Below are positions 40,469-49,695 of a stretch of DNA of 64,000 nt, piece after piece. Positions within the stretch are counted from its first letter, which is position 1, and each line of letters starts with the position of its first letter. This DNA comes from Mycobacterium sp. GA-1285. GTDB taxonomy: Bacteria; Actinomycetota; Actinomycetes; Mycobacteriales; Mycobacteriaceae. Made by a program: the position numbers and the translations under genes. The notes beneath the pieces are model-generated. The model did not search any database. It was not told the origin of the DNA and saw only the letters and a program-made list of their open reading frames with translations. The stretch is taken from NCBI RefSeq assembly GCF_001499905.1, contig NZ_LQIS01000006.1:62001-126000 (forward strand), read 5' to 3'.

Positions 40469-42607
40469 GTGACCGCCACCCTGGACGTTCCAGAGCAGAA
40501 TCCGGACCTGGTCCTCGACCAGAGCGCCGACGACTACTGGAACCGCTACCAGCTCACCTTCGCGCTCTACAGCGTCAGCGACCGCGCGATCCCCTCGGCC
40601 TACGACGGGCTCAAGCCCGGTCAGCGCCGTTTGCTCTACCAGATGCATGACTCGAAGCTGACGCCCGGTAACAAGCCGCAGAAGTCGTCCAAGGTCTGTT
40701 CGGCCGTCACCGGCAACCTGCACCCGCACGGCGGTACGTCGATGTACGGTGCGGCGGCGCTGATGGCCGCCGAGTTCCAGCGGGTGAAAGTCATTGACGG
40801 ACAAGGTGCTTTCCCCCGCATTCAGGGCGACATTCCCGCGGCCGACCGTTACACCGAGATGCGGTTGTCCGCACCCGGCGCCGCGCTGACCGCCGAACTC
40901 GACAGTCACGCGGTGCCCATGGTTTCGACCTTCGACGGCGAATGGATCGAGCCGACAGTGCTGCCTGCCCAGTGGCCGGTGTTGTTGTGCAACGGTGCCG
41001 TCGGCATCGCCGAGGGGTGGGCCACCAAGGTGCCCGCCCACAACCCGCGCGAGATCATGGCCGCCTGCCGGGCGCTGCTGAAAACGCCGAACATGACCGA
41101 CGACCGGCTCGTCAAGTTGATCCCGGGCCCGGACTGGGGGTGTGGCGCCTCCGTAGTCGGCACCGCCGGTCTGCGCGAGTACATCACCACGGGCCGGGGC
41201 CAGTTCACCGTGCGCGGCACCCTGTCGGTGGATGGGAAGAACGTCGTCATCACCGAGTTGCCGCCGGGCGTCGCGAGTAACACGGTGCAGGAACGGATTC
41301 GGGCCCTGGTGGAGTCCGGCGAACTGCCCGGCGTGGCGGACATGTCCGATCTGACCGACCGCCGGAACGGGCTGCGGATCGTCGTCACCGCCAAACGCGG
41401 CCACAGCGCCGAGCAGATACGCGATCAGCTGCTGGCGCTGACCCCGCTGGAGTCGACCTTCGCCGCCAGCCTCGTCGCGCTCGACGAGAACCGGGTGCCG
41501 CGGTGGTGGTCGGTGCGCGAATTGATCAAAGCGTTTCTGTCGCTGCGTGATTCGGTGGTGTTGCACCGAAGCGAGTACCGGCTGGAGAAGGTCAGCGCGC
41601 GGCGCCATCTGGTGGCCGGCCTGATGACCATCCACCTCGACATCGACGCCGCCGTAGCGGTGATCCGCGGCTCCGACACCGTCGACGAAGCTCGACAGGG
41701 GTTGCAGGACCGGTTCAAGATCGACGCCGTTCAAGCCGACTACGTGCTGGCGCTGCAGCTGCGCCGCCTGACCAAGCTCGACGTCATCGAGCTGGCGGCC
41801 GAGGCCGAACGGCTCGACCGGGAATTCGCCGAACTCACCGAGCTGGTGTCGAATCCGGATGCGCGGCGGGTGGTGATCGACAAGGAATTGGTGGAGACGG
41901 CAAAACTGTTCAAAGGCCCCGAGTTCGATCGCCGCACCGTGCTCGACTTCGAAGCCGTCCCGGTGACGTCAGGGGGCACAGACGACGGGCCGCGGGAGCG
42001 CAAAGTCAACGCGTCCTGGCGGCTCGACGACCGCGGCGTGTTCTCCGACCGTCACGGCGAACTGCTCACCTCCGGGCTGGGATGGGCGGCGTGGACCGAC
42101 GGCCGGGTGAAGTTCACCGCCGGTGGCGGTCTGCCGTACAAGATTCGCGACATCCCCGTCGCGCCGGACATCACCGGCCTCGTGTGCGCCGGTGTGCTGC
42201 CAGAGGGCTTCCACCTGGCGTTGGTGACTCGGCGTGGCAAAATTCTGCGCATCGACCCGGCGGCGGTGAATCCGCAGGGCGTGGCCGGCAACGGCGTGGC
42301 CGGGGTGAGGTTGGCTGGAGACGACGACGAGGTCATCGCCGCACTGGCCGTTTCGTGCGCCAACGGCGAGGCCATTCTGTCGCTGGCTGAAAAGAGTTGG
42401 AAGGTCACCGAAGTCGCCGACATCCCGGTCAAAGGCCGCGGAGGTGGCGGCGTCGGTTTCCATCCATTCGTCAAAGGTGAGAGCGCGCTGCTTGCAGCGT
42501 CGATCTCGGCGACGGGGTTCGTGCGCGGCAAGAGGGCGGTCCGGGCCGAGAATCGGGCCAAGGCGTCGATCAAGGGCTCGGGTCTGGATGTGACACCGGC
42601 CGGGTAG
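40469..42607 (+). CDS. Atypical type II topoisomerase, GyrA/ParC-like subunit
   Basis: 712 residues from GTG 40469 with AGGAG 6-10 nt upstream. The breakage-reunion domain has GLKPGQRRLLYQM, NLHPHGGTSMYGA, and the active-site Tyr128 in AADRYTEMRLS. The tower and coiled-coil follow (SLRDSVVLHRSEYRLEK, QLRRLTKLDVIELAAEAERL). The C-terminal region (about 510-700) is a short blade-like domain; the sequence PVKGRGGGGVGF is the only stretch resembling a GyrA box. The reduced C-terminal domain implies wrapping behaviour different from gyrase. It works with the preceding subunit. Quinolone-interacting positions were not analysed. Confidence 0.9.
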   Translation: MTATLDVPEQNPDLVLDQSADDYWNRYQLTFALYSVSDRAIPSAYDGLKPGQRRLLYQMHDSKLTPGNKPQKSSKVCSAVTGNLHPHGGTSMYGAAALMAAEFQRVKVIDGQGAFPRIQGDIPAADRYTEMRLSAPGAALTAELDSHAVPMVSTFDGEWIEPTVLPAQWPVLLCNGAVGIAEGWATKVPAHNPREIMAACRALLKTPNMTDDRLVKLIPGPDWGCGASVVGTAGLREYITTGRGQFTVRGTLSVDGKNVVITELPPGVASNTVQERIRALVESGELPGVADMSDLTDRRNGLRIVVTAKRGHSAEQIRDQLLALTPLESTFAASLVALDENRVPRWWSVRELIKAFLSLRDSVVLHRSEYRLEKVSARRHLVAGLMTIHLDIDAAVAVIRGSDTVDEARQGLQDRFKIDAVQADYVLALQLRRLTKLDVIELAAEAERLDREFAELTELVSNPDARRVVIDKELVETAKLFKGPEFDRRTVLDFEAVPVTSGGTDDGPRERKVNASWRLDDRGVFSDRHGELLTSGLGWAAWTDGRVKFTAGGGLPYKIRDIPVAPDITGLVCAGVLPEGFHLALVTRRGKILRIDPAAVNPQGVAGNGVAGVRLAGDDDEVIAALAVSCANGEAILSLAEKSWKVTEVADIPVKGRGGGGVGFHPFVKGESALLAASISATGFVRGKRAVRAENRAKASIKGSGLDVTPAG

Positions 42608-42718
42608 CCCCGGTACTCGTCACACCTGCGCCCCACCGAACGCAACGAATCGAAGACGATCTGACTTCGCTCGGCGTGGTCTCGCTGTTCACGCGTGCCA
42701 CTTTGGTAACTTCGCGCG

Positions 42719-43489
42719 GTGCAGATATCCCGGCGTGACGCACTGCGCTACGCCGCCACGGTGTCGGCACTGGCCGGGCTTGGCGCGGCATCGGCGGTTG
42801 AGCACGCACCGGTGGCCGCAGCTGCCCGGCCCACGCTGATCGACTATGCGATGCGCCAGATTCCGGCGCGAGACATCCGGGCCGCCGGCCACTCCGGCGT
42901 CATCAACTACGTGTCGACCTCACGGCCCGGCTCGAACTTCGGTGCCAAGCCGATCACCTTGCCCTACGCCAAGTCCCTGGCCGCCGCCGGTTTGGTGATC
43001 GTCAGCAACTACCAGTACGGCAAGCCGGGCGGAACGGCGCCGTCGGACTTCACCCGCGGATACCCCGGTGGTGTCGCAGACGCCCGCACCGGCTGGCAGC
43101 TCCACACCGCCGCGGGTGGCGGCCGCAGTGCACCGATCTTCTTCAGCGTCGACGACGACATCGACCGCCAGACATGGATCAACACCGTGCTGCCGTGGTT
43201 TCGCGGAATCAACTCGGTGATCGGCGTGCAGCGCACCGGGATCTACGGCGGTATCAAGGCGTGCCAGTGGGCTGCCGCCGACGGTGTCATCGGCAAGTCG
43301 GGCACGCCCGGCCACGTCTGGGCCTGGCAGACCCGGTCCTGGTCCAACGGACAGATCTACCCTGCCGCGGTGCTCTACCAGCGCATCATCGACACCGCCT
43401 CGAATCCGGGACCGGTGGTCGGCGGCATCCGCGTCGACGTCAACGACGTGATGGCCCAGGATTGCGGCCAGTGGAATCTGCATCCCTGA
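42719..43489 (+). CDS. Tat-exported DUF1906 (Rv2525c-like) protein
   Basis: 256 residues from GTG 42719. The N-terminus SRRDALRYAATVSALAGLGA is a twin-arginine signal. The mature domain is the glycoside-hydrolase-like DUF1906 fold: LIDYAMRQIPARDIRAAG, GVINYVSTSRPG, PIFFSVDDDID and WAWQTRSWSNGQIYP. M. tuberculosis Rv2525c is a Tat substrate at the cell wall whose loss alters beta-lactam susceptibility; its enzymatic activity is unproven. The gene is convergent with the coiled-coil M15-like peptidase gene, another cell-wall protein. A TAACTT box lies about 8 nt before the start, consistent with a leaderless transcript. Confidence 0.85.
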   Translation: MQISRRDALRYAATVSALAGLGAASAVEHAPVAAAARPTLIDYAMRQIPARDIRAAGHSGVINYVSTSRPGSNFGAKPITLPYAKSLAAAGLVIVSNYQYGKPGGTAPSDFTRGYPGGVADARTGWQLHTAAGGGRSAPIFFSVDDDIDRQTWINTVLPWFRGINSVIGVQRTGIYGGIKACQWAAADGVIGKSGTPGHVWAWQTRSWSNGQIYPAAVLYQRIIDTASNPGPVVGGIRVDVNDVMAQDCGQWNLHP

Positions 43490-43502
43490 CCGACGGGGAC
43501 GG

Positions 43503-44630
43503 TCAGCGGCGTGGTGTCGTGGTGACGTGCACGTGGTCGTAGTGGCCGTAACCGGATCCTGCCGGGCCGTCCGGCGTGTAGTAGGTGCCGCGCCAGATCA
43601 CGTCCTGCAAACCGAAGCGGCTTGCGTTGCCCAGCATGAAGTCGCGGATGGCGTCGCCCAGCGCGACGCCCTCGGCGCTTTCGGGATTGGGGATCATCAC
43701 GTCGATCGCCAGGCCGCTCGGATGCCACGGCTTCGAGTCGGGCCGAACCCCGTCGATTTCGGCGATCTGGGGGAACCGTGCGCTGATGGCCCGGGCGGCA
43801 ATGACGGTGTTGATCTGTAACCCGGCCTCGTTGGCGACGCCGACAGGAAGTGCCTCCGGGACAGCCATGAGAGCGGCCGCCGGCGGCGGGACAACCGCGC
43901 CAGGAGGCTGGCCGGGCATCGCGAGAATCGCCGGGTCGCGCGGCGCGGGTGCAGCGGGCGGCGGCGCGGGCGCTGCTGCCGGCGGGACGGCGTTGTCGAT
44001 GACCGCTTGCTGCTGCGGCGTCAACGCCGCGTACTGCGCCTCCGCGGCGGCGATCTGGCGTTGCAGTTCCCGGAACTTCGCTTGGAGGTCGGCGCGAACC
44101 GCGGCGGCCTGCTCGGCCGCGGCCCGCGCATCCGCGGCCGACTTCTCGGAAGCCTGCGCCGAGGCCTCAGCGCGCTCGCGCGCCGCGTGGAACGCTCTCA
44201 TCTGATCGGCCGTCGTGGCGGCTACCACCCGCTGCAGCGACAGCTTGTCGATCAACTGCTGCGGCGAGGGTGCGGTCAGCAGCGCTGCCGCCTGACCACT
44301 GCCGCCACTCATGTAGTCCATCGCCGCGATCCGGTCGACCGCCGCTTGGTAAGGCGCGAGTTGCGAGTTCGCGGTGGCGAGTGCGTCGAGGTCGGCGCGG
44401 TGGCGGTCTTCGGCCGATTTCTGGGCAGCCAGCCGTGCGTCGACGTCGCGTTGGGCGGCTGTGACGGCTTCGCGAGTCTGCAGCGCCTGAGCGGACAACT
44501 CGTTGAGCTTGGCCAGTGCGTCATCGGCCGGGTCCGCCACTGCGGCGCTTGCCAACGACAGAGCCAGCGCCAGGACCGTGGCTGCGGCGCCGCCCGCCAT
44601 CCGCGGGAGTAAACGGCGCACCAAACCCAT
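43503..44630 (-). CDS. Secreted coiled-coil protein with M15-like peptidase domain
   Basis: 375 residues from ATG 44630 (GAAGGA lies 13 nt upstream; a GTG at 44642 is possible). Signal peptide about 1-32. Residues about 35-200 are Ala/Gln/Glu-rich heptad-type coiled coil (LNELSAQALQTREAVTAAQR, AAAEQAAAVRADLQAKFREL), then a Pro/Ala linker, then a C-terminal domain with DSKPWHPSGLAIDVMIPN and GYGHYDHVHVTTT. The H-x-S-G-x-A-x-D and H-x-H spacing matches zinc ligands of M15 (VanY-type) peptidases. A coiled coil hinged to a peptidase is the layout of divisome-regulated peptidoglycan hydrolases such as RipA/RipC. Related exported mycobacterial proteins (Rv0320-like) are uncharacterised. Confidence 0.7.
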   Translation of the reverse strand: MGLVRRLLPRMAGGAAATVLALALSLASAAVADPADDALAKLNELSAQALQTREAVTAAQRDVDARLAAQKSAEDRHRADLDALATANSQLAPYQAAVDRIAAMDYMSGGSGQAAALLTAPSPQQLIDKLSLQRVVAATTADQMRAFHAARERAEASAQASEKSAADARAAAEQAAAVRADLQAKFRELQRQIAAAEAQYAALTPQQQAVIDNAVPPAAAPAPPPAAPAPRDPAILAMPGQPPGAVVPPPAAALMAVPEALPVGVANEAGLQINTVIAARAISARFPQIAEIDGVRPDSKPWHPSGLAIDVMIPNPESAEGVALGDAIRDFMLGNASRFGLQDVIWRGTYYTPDGPAGSGYGHYDHVHVTTTPRR

Positions 44631-44929
44631 TCGGACTGTCACGATCCTTCGTTGCAGGGACCCTCGGGTCCGGCCACGTTGTCTCGGACAGGGTATGAAC
44701 TGACATCGACGATGTCTACTCATCCGTCAATCTGACCGCGCTTCCTTCGTAAAGTCCGCCACTTGTCGAGCACCCGCATCACCACGTCATGGGGATAGAT
44801 GCGCGGGTCGTAGACGCCACCACGGCGGCGATGACCGCCTTGCGTGTCCGGCGGTTACAGCAAGTCGAGACACAGGCAGGTTGTCGGACCCCGAGAGGAA
44901 GGTGAGGGCAGTGATGGAAAGGAGCCAAG
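44631..44929. other. Intergenic region between divergent genes
   Basis: About 300 bp between the M15-like gene and the DUF4262 gene. Short open frames here are shadows without coding character. AAAGGAG just before 44930 serves the DUF4262 start. No repeat, terminator or operator stands out. Confidence 0.5.
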
Positions 44930-45397
44930 ATGTGCTGGCAGTGCGATCACCCGGAGGCCACCCGTGCCGACTACCACGACGTCCTCCGACGAAAGATTTC
45001 TGAGCACGGGTGGGCCGTGCAGTACGTCGAGGACGAGCCGACCCCGTTCGCCTACACCATCGGGCTGCATGGAGCCGGGCTGCCGGAGCTGTTGGTGACC
45101 GCGTTGGCACCCCGGCAGGCGGCGAGGGTGCTCAACACGGTAGCCGACTACATGATCCGCTCCCGGGTGCCGGCACCCGGCGACACGATGGAGTTGCCCG
45201 ACGGTTGGCGCGCCGAGTTCGTCGCGGTCGCGCAACCAGACGTGCATATGTGTCTGGCGGTGGAACTGTACGGGCCCGACGTGCGGGCCCTGCAGATCGC
45301 ATGGCGCGATGAGCGCGGACACTCTCCGTGGTGCCCGGAGTTCAACGCCGGCGGCTGCCGCCAGCCGGTGCTGGGCGTGCGCGCTTGGCAGACGTAG
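44930..45397 (+). CDS. DUF4262 protein
   Basis: 155 residues; ATG preceded by AAAGGAGCCAAG. The DUF4262 pattern is visible: N-terminal MCWQCDHP (CxxC), ISEHGWAVQYVEDEPTPFAY, TIGLHGAGLPELLVT, and a C-terminal WRDERGHSPWCPEF block. The function is unknown; the family is scattered among actinobacteria and proteobacteria. It is followed after 130 bp by the WS/DGAT gene on the same strand. A link between them is not evident. Confidence 0.75.
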   Translation: MCWQCDHPEATRADYHDVLRRKISEHGWAVQYVEDEPTPFAYTIGLHGAGLPELLVTALAPRQAARVLNTVADYMIRSRVPAPGDTMELPDGWRAEFVAVAQPDVHMCLAVELYGPDVRALQIAWRDERGHSPWCPEFNAGGCRQPVLGVRAWQT

Positions 45398-45527
45398 GTT
45401 GGCCGGGCTACCCGGTTCGGATCGAAGAAGCGGCGGCGACATCCGCGGCGATCGGCTGCGAACGCATGGCCCACCGGTGCACACTCGCCTCTGCCGGCCT
45501 GCGTCGTGGCGAGGAGATCCTGAAGCG

Positions 45528-46898
45528 ATGAGCACTGCGATTCCACCGTTGGACCTGGGCTGGCTGCTGATGGAGTCGCCCGGCGGCACCACCCATGTCG
45601 GCGCGATGCTGCTGTTCAAGAAGCCGCCCGGGCGAAGCGCTCTGGTGCGCGAGGTCGTCGAGACCTATCGCGGCCACAGGCCGCTGCCGCCGTTCAACTA
45701 CGTGCCAGAGATCGTCGGCGTCGGCACCCCCCACTTTCGCGAGGTCGACAGCTGGGATCCGCACTACCATGTGCAGCATCTCGCGCTGCCGGCGCGCAGT
45801 TCCTATGAGGACCTGCTGCGGCTCGTCGCCGACCTGCACGAGCCGATGCTTGACCGCCACCGTCCGCTGTTCAGGTGCTGGCTCATCGACGGGGTGCCCG
45901 GCAACCGGTTCGCGATCTACACCAAAACCCACCACAGCATCATCGACGGCGTGTCCGGGCTCCGGAAGTTATACGACGGGCTGAGCCTGACCTACGAGCC
46001 GTCGATCCCGGCGCCCGCCTTCGCGCTGCCCCGGCCCAAGACGCAGCCCCCAGAGCCGACGCCGGCGCTGCGCCGAGTAACCGATGCGGTGCGCGGGACA
46101 CTCGCGCAAGTCGGTGCGCTGAACCAGATTTCGCTCGCGGCCGCACGCAAGGCGCTGTCGGCGGCGCTCGGCTCGCACGTCGAGGGAAGCCTACCGTTCG
46201 TGGCGCATCATTCGCCGACGAATGCGCCGCTGGGGCAAGCCCGTGGATTCGCCACGCTGTCATTGCCGTTGGAGGAGATGCACCGGATCGGCCACCAGCA
46301 CGGCGCGACACTCAATGACGTCGCAGCCACGATCGTCGACCATGGCCTGCACGCTTATCTGCGGGAGCAGGGCCAGGGCTACGCGCACGAGTTCATCGCG
46401 ATGTGCCCGGTGTCGCTGCGCAGTGAAGGCGACGCCGCGATGGGAACCCGCGTCTCGGCGATCTTCGTGCGTCTAGGACACCCCGCAGCGCCGGTGGCCG
46501 AGCGCCTGCGGCAGGTGGTGCACTCGGTGGGGACAGCCAAGACAGAACTCGGCGCGCTGTCCACGGACGCGGCGATGACATATTCGGTCGCGCTGGTCGC
46601 GTTGGCAGGCGCGGGCGCGTCGACGCACCTGGACCGTGTGACACGCCCGGCCTGCAACCTCGTGATCTCAAACGTGCCCGGCGCGAAGGAAACCCGCTAT
46701 CTCAACGGTGCTCAGCTGACAGGGATCTTTCCGGTTTCGGCGCTGGCAGCCTCGATCGGACTCAACGTCACGCTGAGCTCTTATCGCGATCACATGGACT
46801 TCGGGTTCGTCGCGAACACCGCCGCGATCGGTGACGTGCACGCACTCGCCGAGCAGACGCGGCGTGCGTATACGGACCTGAAAACGGCGCTGCGCTAG
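45528..46898 (+). CDS. Wax ester synthase / diacylglycerol acyltransferase (WS/DGAT)
   Basis: 456 residues from ATG 45528 with GAGGAG upstream; the frame is open further 5' but that part overlaps DUF4262. The opening PLDLGWLLMESPGGTTHVGA, the catalytic HHxxxDG motif as KTHHSIIDGVSGLRK near residue 135, the mid-region LNDVAATIVDHGLHAYL and the C-terminal NLVISNVPGAKETRYLNGA (the conserved SNVPGP-like block) define the family. It acylates diacylglycerol or fatty alcohols to storage lipid on the cytoplasmic membrane or lipid droplets. Mycobacteria carry many paralogues (Tgs); which one this equals is not decided. Confidence 0.9.
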   Translation: MSTAIPPLDLGWLLMESPGGTTHVGAMLLFKKPPGRSALVREVVETYRGHRPLPPFNYVPEIVGVGTPHFREVDSWDPHYHVQHLALPARSSYEDLLRLVADLHEPMLDRHRPLFRCWLIDGVPGNRFAIYTKTHHSIIDGVSGLRKLYDGLSLTYEPSIPAPAFALPRPKTQPPEPTPALRRVTDAVRGTLAQVGALNQISLAAARKALSAALGSHVEGSLPFVAHHSPTNAPLGQARGFATLSLPLEEMHRIGHQHGATLNDVAATIVDHGLHAYLREQGQGYAHEFIAMCPVSLRSEGDAAMGTRVSAIFVRLGHPAAPVAERLRQVVHSVGTAKTELGALSTDAAMTYSVALVALAGAGASTHLDRVTRPACNLVISNVPGAKETRYLNGAQLTGIFPVSALAASIGLNVTLSSYRDHMDFGFVANTAAIGDVHALAEQTRRAYTDLKTALR

Positions 46899-47053
46899 GG
46901 TCTTTCGTCGATGTGGCCGCGTACGCGGTCATCGTGTCTCTTCCCGTGGGAAACATGGCCGATTAGCCGTGTCAGCCGGGCGGATCCACGGCGTTGAATC
47001 TTGTGACGGGACTTCCGCCAAGGTTCGATCCGTTCGAGAGGAGCACCAAGAAA

Positions 47054-47761
47054 ATGTCACGACGAGTGTTGATCACGGGAGCGTCGAAAGGCATCGGCCG
47101 AGCGGTGGCCGATGCGCTGGCCGCTCGCGGTGATGTGCCGGTTGGCGTCGCCCGGACGGCCCCTCCAGGGTTTCCCGGAACGTTTCACCGGGTCGATCTG
47201 GCCGATCGGGAGGCGACCGCAGCGGTGCTGACCGAGATCCTCACCGAAGGCCACATCGACGCGGTCGTCAACAACGTGGGCTTTGCCCGATTCGGAGTCA
47301 TCGGTTCGATCGATCTGGATGACCTCTTCGACACCTATGACCTCAACGTGCGCACCGCCGTGCAGGTCGTACAGGCCGTTCTGCCGAGCATGCGCTCGGC
47401 GGGCTGGGGCCGAATCGTCAACATCACCAGTCTGACCACACTGGGAACACAAGAACGTACCCCGTACGCCGCGGCGAAGGCCGCGCTCGAAACGTGCACC
47501 CGGATATGGGCAAAGGAGCTGGCTTCCACCGGAATCACGGTGAACGCGGTGGCTCCCGGTCCGACCGAGACCGAGATGTACCGGCAACGCAGTCCGGTGG
47601 GCTCCGAACGGGAAGCCCGCTTCCTACAGGGCATTCCGCTGGGACGAGTCGGCACACCGAAGGAGATCGCCCACGCGGTGTGTTTCCTTCTCGACGACGA
47701 CGCGGCATACATCACCGGCCAGATCGTTCGAGTCGACGGCGGCGGCAGCGTCGCGGGATAG
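47054..47761 (+). CDS. Short-chain dehydrogenase/reductase (FabG-like)
   Basis: 235 residues from ATG 47054 with GAGAGGAG upstream; the open frame starts earlier but the added residues do not match the family. Rossmann motif RVLITGASKGIGRAVADAL, NNVGFARFG (NNAG-like), catalytic Ser in VNITSLTTLG, Tyr/Lys in RTPYAAAKAALET, and VNAVAPGPTETEM plus ITGQIVRVDGGG at the end. A classical NAD(P)-dependent SDR of FabG type; substrate unknown. The GlxA-type regulator gene follows after 116 bp on the same strand and may control it. Confidence 0.88.
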   Translation: MSRRVLITGASKGIGRAVADALAARGDVPVGVARTAPPGFPGTFHRVDLADREATAAVLTEILTEGHIDAVVNNVGFARFGVIGSIDLDDLFDTYDLNVRTAVQVVQAVLPSMRSAGWGRIVNITSLTTLGTQERTPYAAAKAALETCTRIWAKELASTGITVNAVAPGPTETEMYRQRSPVGSEREARFLQGIPLGRVGTPKEIAHAVCFLLDDDAAYITGQIVRVDGGGSVAG

Positions 47762-47877
47762 CGGCAACGGGCGAGTGAGGCGCGCAGGGTTCTGCAAGCG
47801 CCACAACCCGGTGAGAAACCGACACCACCGGCGAAGTCGCCCGCCACGGTGGTGCACGAGCCGAGAATAATCGGGCC

Positions 47878-48882
47878 ATGGTTGTGCCTCCGCCCACCGC
47901 TTCCGAGGCGAACGTCGTCCCGCGCCGCGTTGTGATGCTCGTCTACGACGGTGTGACGCTGTTGGACGTCGCGGGTCCCGCCGAGGTTTTCAAACAGGCG
48001 AACCGGTTCGGCGCCGACTACCGGATCATGCTGCTGTCGCCGACGGGCGAAGACGTCACATCGAACCTCGGGTTCAGGGTCGCTGTCGATGGGCCGGTCT
48101 CGGCCGAGCACGCCCCGGATACGTATCTGGTGGCCGGCTCCGACCTCTATCCGCGGATGCCCGTGCCTCAGGAACTCGCGGACGCGGCGCGTGTGCCCGC
48201 AGTCTCAGCCCGCCGCGTCGCGTCAATCTGCACCGGCGCGTTCATCCTTGCCGCGGCGGGACTTCTCGACGGTAAGCGTGCGACGACGCACTGGAGGGTC
48301 ACCCGCGAACTCGCCACTCGGTGCCCGACCTGTCGCGTGGAACCGGACGCGATCTACGTCCGCGACGGGGACACGTACACCTCGGCTGGCGTGACCGCCG
48401 GAATCGATCTGGCTCTCGCGCTCGTCGAAGAGGACCACGGACCGGACGTGACGCGCGACGTCGCCCGATTCCTGGTGGTGTACATGCAGCGCGCAGGCGG
48501 CCAGTCGCAGTTCTCGGCTCCACTGCAGGGACGCCCGCCCCGTTCCTCGGCCCTGCGGAAGGTCACTGCTTTGGTGACGGCCAACCCCCACGGGAACCAC
48601 TCGGTTGGCGCACTCGCGAAACACCTCAATGTGAGCACCCGGCAGCTCAACCGTGTCTTCCACGACGAACTTTCCACCACACCGGCCCGGTACGTGGAGA
48701 ACATTCGCTTCGACATGGCCAGGGCGCTGCTCGACCAAGGACACACCGCGACCCAGGCAGCGGCTCTCGCCGGATTCCCCAGCTACGAAAGCATGAGACG
48801 CGTGTTCGCAAGAAAGCTGTCCATCAGCCCCGCCGCCTACCAGCGCCGGTTCAGCACAGCTCGCCGCGCCAGTTCGGGATAA
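47878..48882 (+). CDS. GlxA-type AraC-family regulator with DJ-1/PfpI domain
   Basis: 334 residues. Residues about 15-180 are a DJ-1/PfpI-like domain (VVMLVYDGVTLLDVAGPAEV, RRVASICTGAFILAAAGLLD with the nucleophile-elbow Cys, TTHWRVTRELA). Residues about 225-325 are the AraC DNA-binding domain (SVGALAKHLNVSTRQLNRVF, TQAAALAGFPSYESMRRVFA). Such proteins sense an unknown small molecule and usually activate nearby genes. No Shine-Dalgarno precedes the ATG. The adjacent SDR and the nitroreductase operon across a 54-bp gap are possible targets. Confidence 0.88.
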   Translation: MVVPPPTASEANVVPRRVVMLVYDGVTLLDVAGPAEVFKQANRFGADYRIMLLSPTGEDVTSNLGFRVAVDGPVSAEHAPDTYLVAGSDLYPRMPVPQELADAARVPAVSARRVASICTGAFILAAAGLLDGKRATTHWRVTRELATRCPTCRVEPDAIYVRDGDTYTSAGVTAGIDLALALVEEDHGPDVTRDVARFLVVYMQRAGGQSQFSAPLQGRPPRSSALRKVTALVTANPHGNHSVGALAKHLNVSTRQLNRVFHDELSTTPARYVENIRFDMARALLDQGHTATQAAALAGFPSYESMRRVFARKLSISPAAYQRRFSTARRASSG

Positions 48883-48936
48883 CCGTTGTACCGGGTATAC
48901 CGGCGGTATGCCCATGGCTGCGCGCGCGGCCATTTC

Positions 48937-49695
48937 TCAGTCGTCGAGGAATGTCACGTTGGCTTCGACCGGGTTACGCGGGGTGTCCAGCCAGTTGGCC
49001 GCAAAGTCCTTGTCGGCGTAGCCGATCGCGATTCCGCATAGCACCGTCAGCTCGTCCGGAATGTCCAGCTGCTCTCGAAGGATCTGCGGGTAGGCGGCGA
49101 TCGACACCTGCACGCAGGTGGCAAGGCCGCGCTCGGTCAGCGCCAGCAGAAGAGTTTGGAGGAACATACCGACTCCCAGGCTGTCCACCAACCCAAGATC
49201 TCGGTGCATGCAGACCACGGCACCGACGGGGGCCCGGAAGAACTCCCAGTTGCGCAGTTGCGCAATGCGCCTGGCCTCGGCGTCATGGCGGGCGATTCCC
49301 ATTGACCCGTAGACCAGCGCGCCGAGTTGCTGCCTCAGTTCGAGGAAGCTCTCCGGCAACCCCGTCGTCACTGGCAGGTCGACAGTTGCGGCCGCCAACA
49401 GCGCTTCAACCAACCGGTCCCGGCGAGGACCGGACGCCACGTACAGCCGCCACGGTTGCACGTTGGAGTTCGATGGCGCCCGCATCGCGAGTTCCACCGC
49501 CTCGTCGAGTAGCTCCCGGGGCACCGGCTCGTCCCGCAGGAACATGCGCGTCGAACGGCGTTGGCGAACGACCTCGTCGAAGCCGTGGCCCGGATCGGCA
49601 ATCAGCCTGGACGACACCGGGTCTCGGGGTGGTTCAAGTTCGTCCCCAACGAGATGGCTTGCGTGACTCGAGGGCGCCCTATTTGTTCGCATCAT
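48937..49695 (-). CDS. Nitroreductase-family FMN oxidoreductase
   Basis: 252 residues from ATG 49695, which overlaps the cupin gene end by 17 nt; the N-terminal 35 residues are unlike the family and the true start may be internal. The FMN site is formed by FDEVVRQRRSTRMFLRDEPV, AMRAPSNSNVQPWRLYVASG and the C-terminal GLATCVQVSIAAYPQILREQ and VLCGIAIGYAD segments. Members reduce nitro-aromatics or quinones with NAD(P)H. It is the third gene of a leftward operon with a quinone oxidoreductase and a cupin lipoprotein. The substrate is not known. Confidence 0.83.
   Translation of the reverse strand: MMRTNRAPSSHASHLVGDELEPPRDPVSSRLIADPGHGFDEVVRQRRSTRMFLRDEPVPRELLDEAVELAMRAPSNSNVQPWRLYVASGPRRDRLVEALLAAATVDLPVTTGLPESFLELRQQLGALVYGSMGIARHDAEARRIAQLRNWEFFRAPVGAVVCMHRDLGLVDSLGVGMFLQTLLLALTERGLATCVQVSIAAYPQILREQLDIPDELTVLCGIAIGYADKDFAANWLDTPRNPVEANVTFLDD

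Noticed and set aside
39545..41734. 729-codon minus-strand open frame
   Set aside because: Antisense shadow of both topoisomerase subunits, low complexity.
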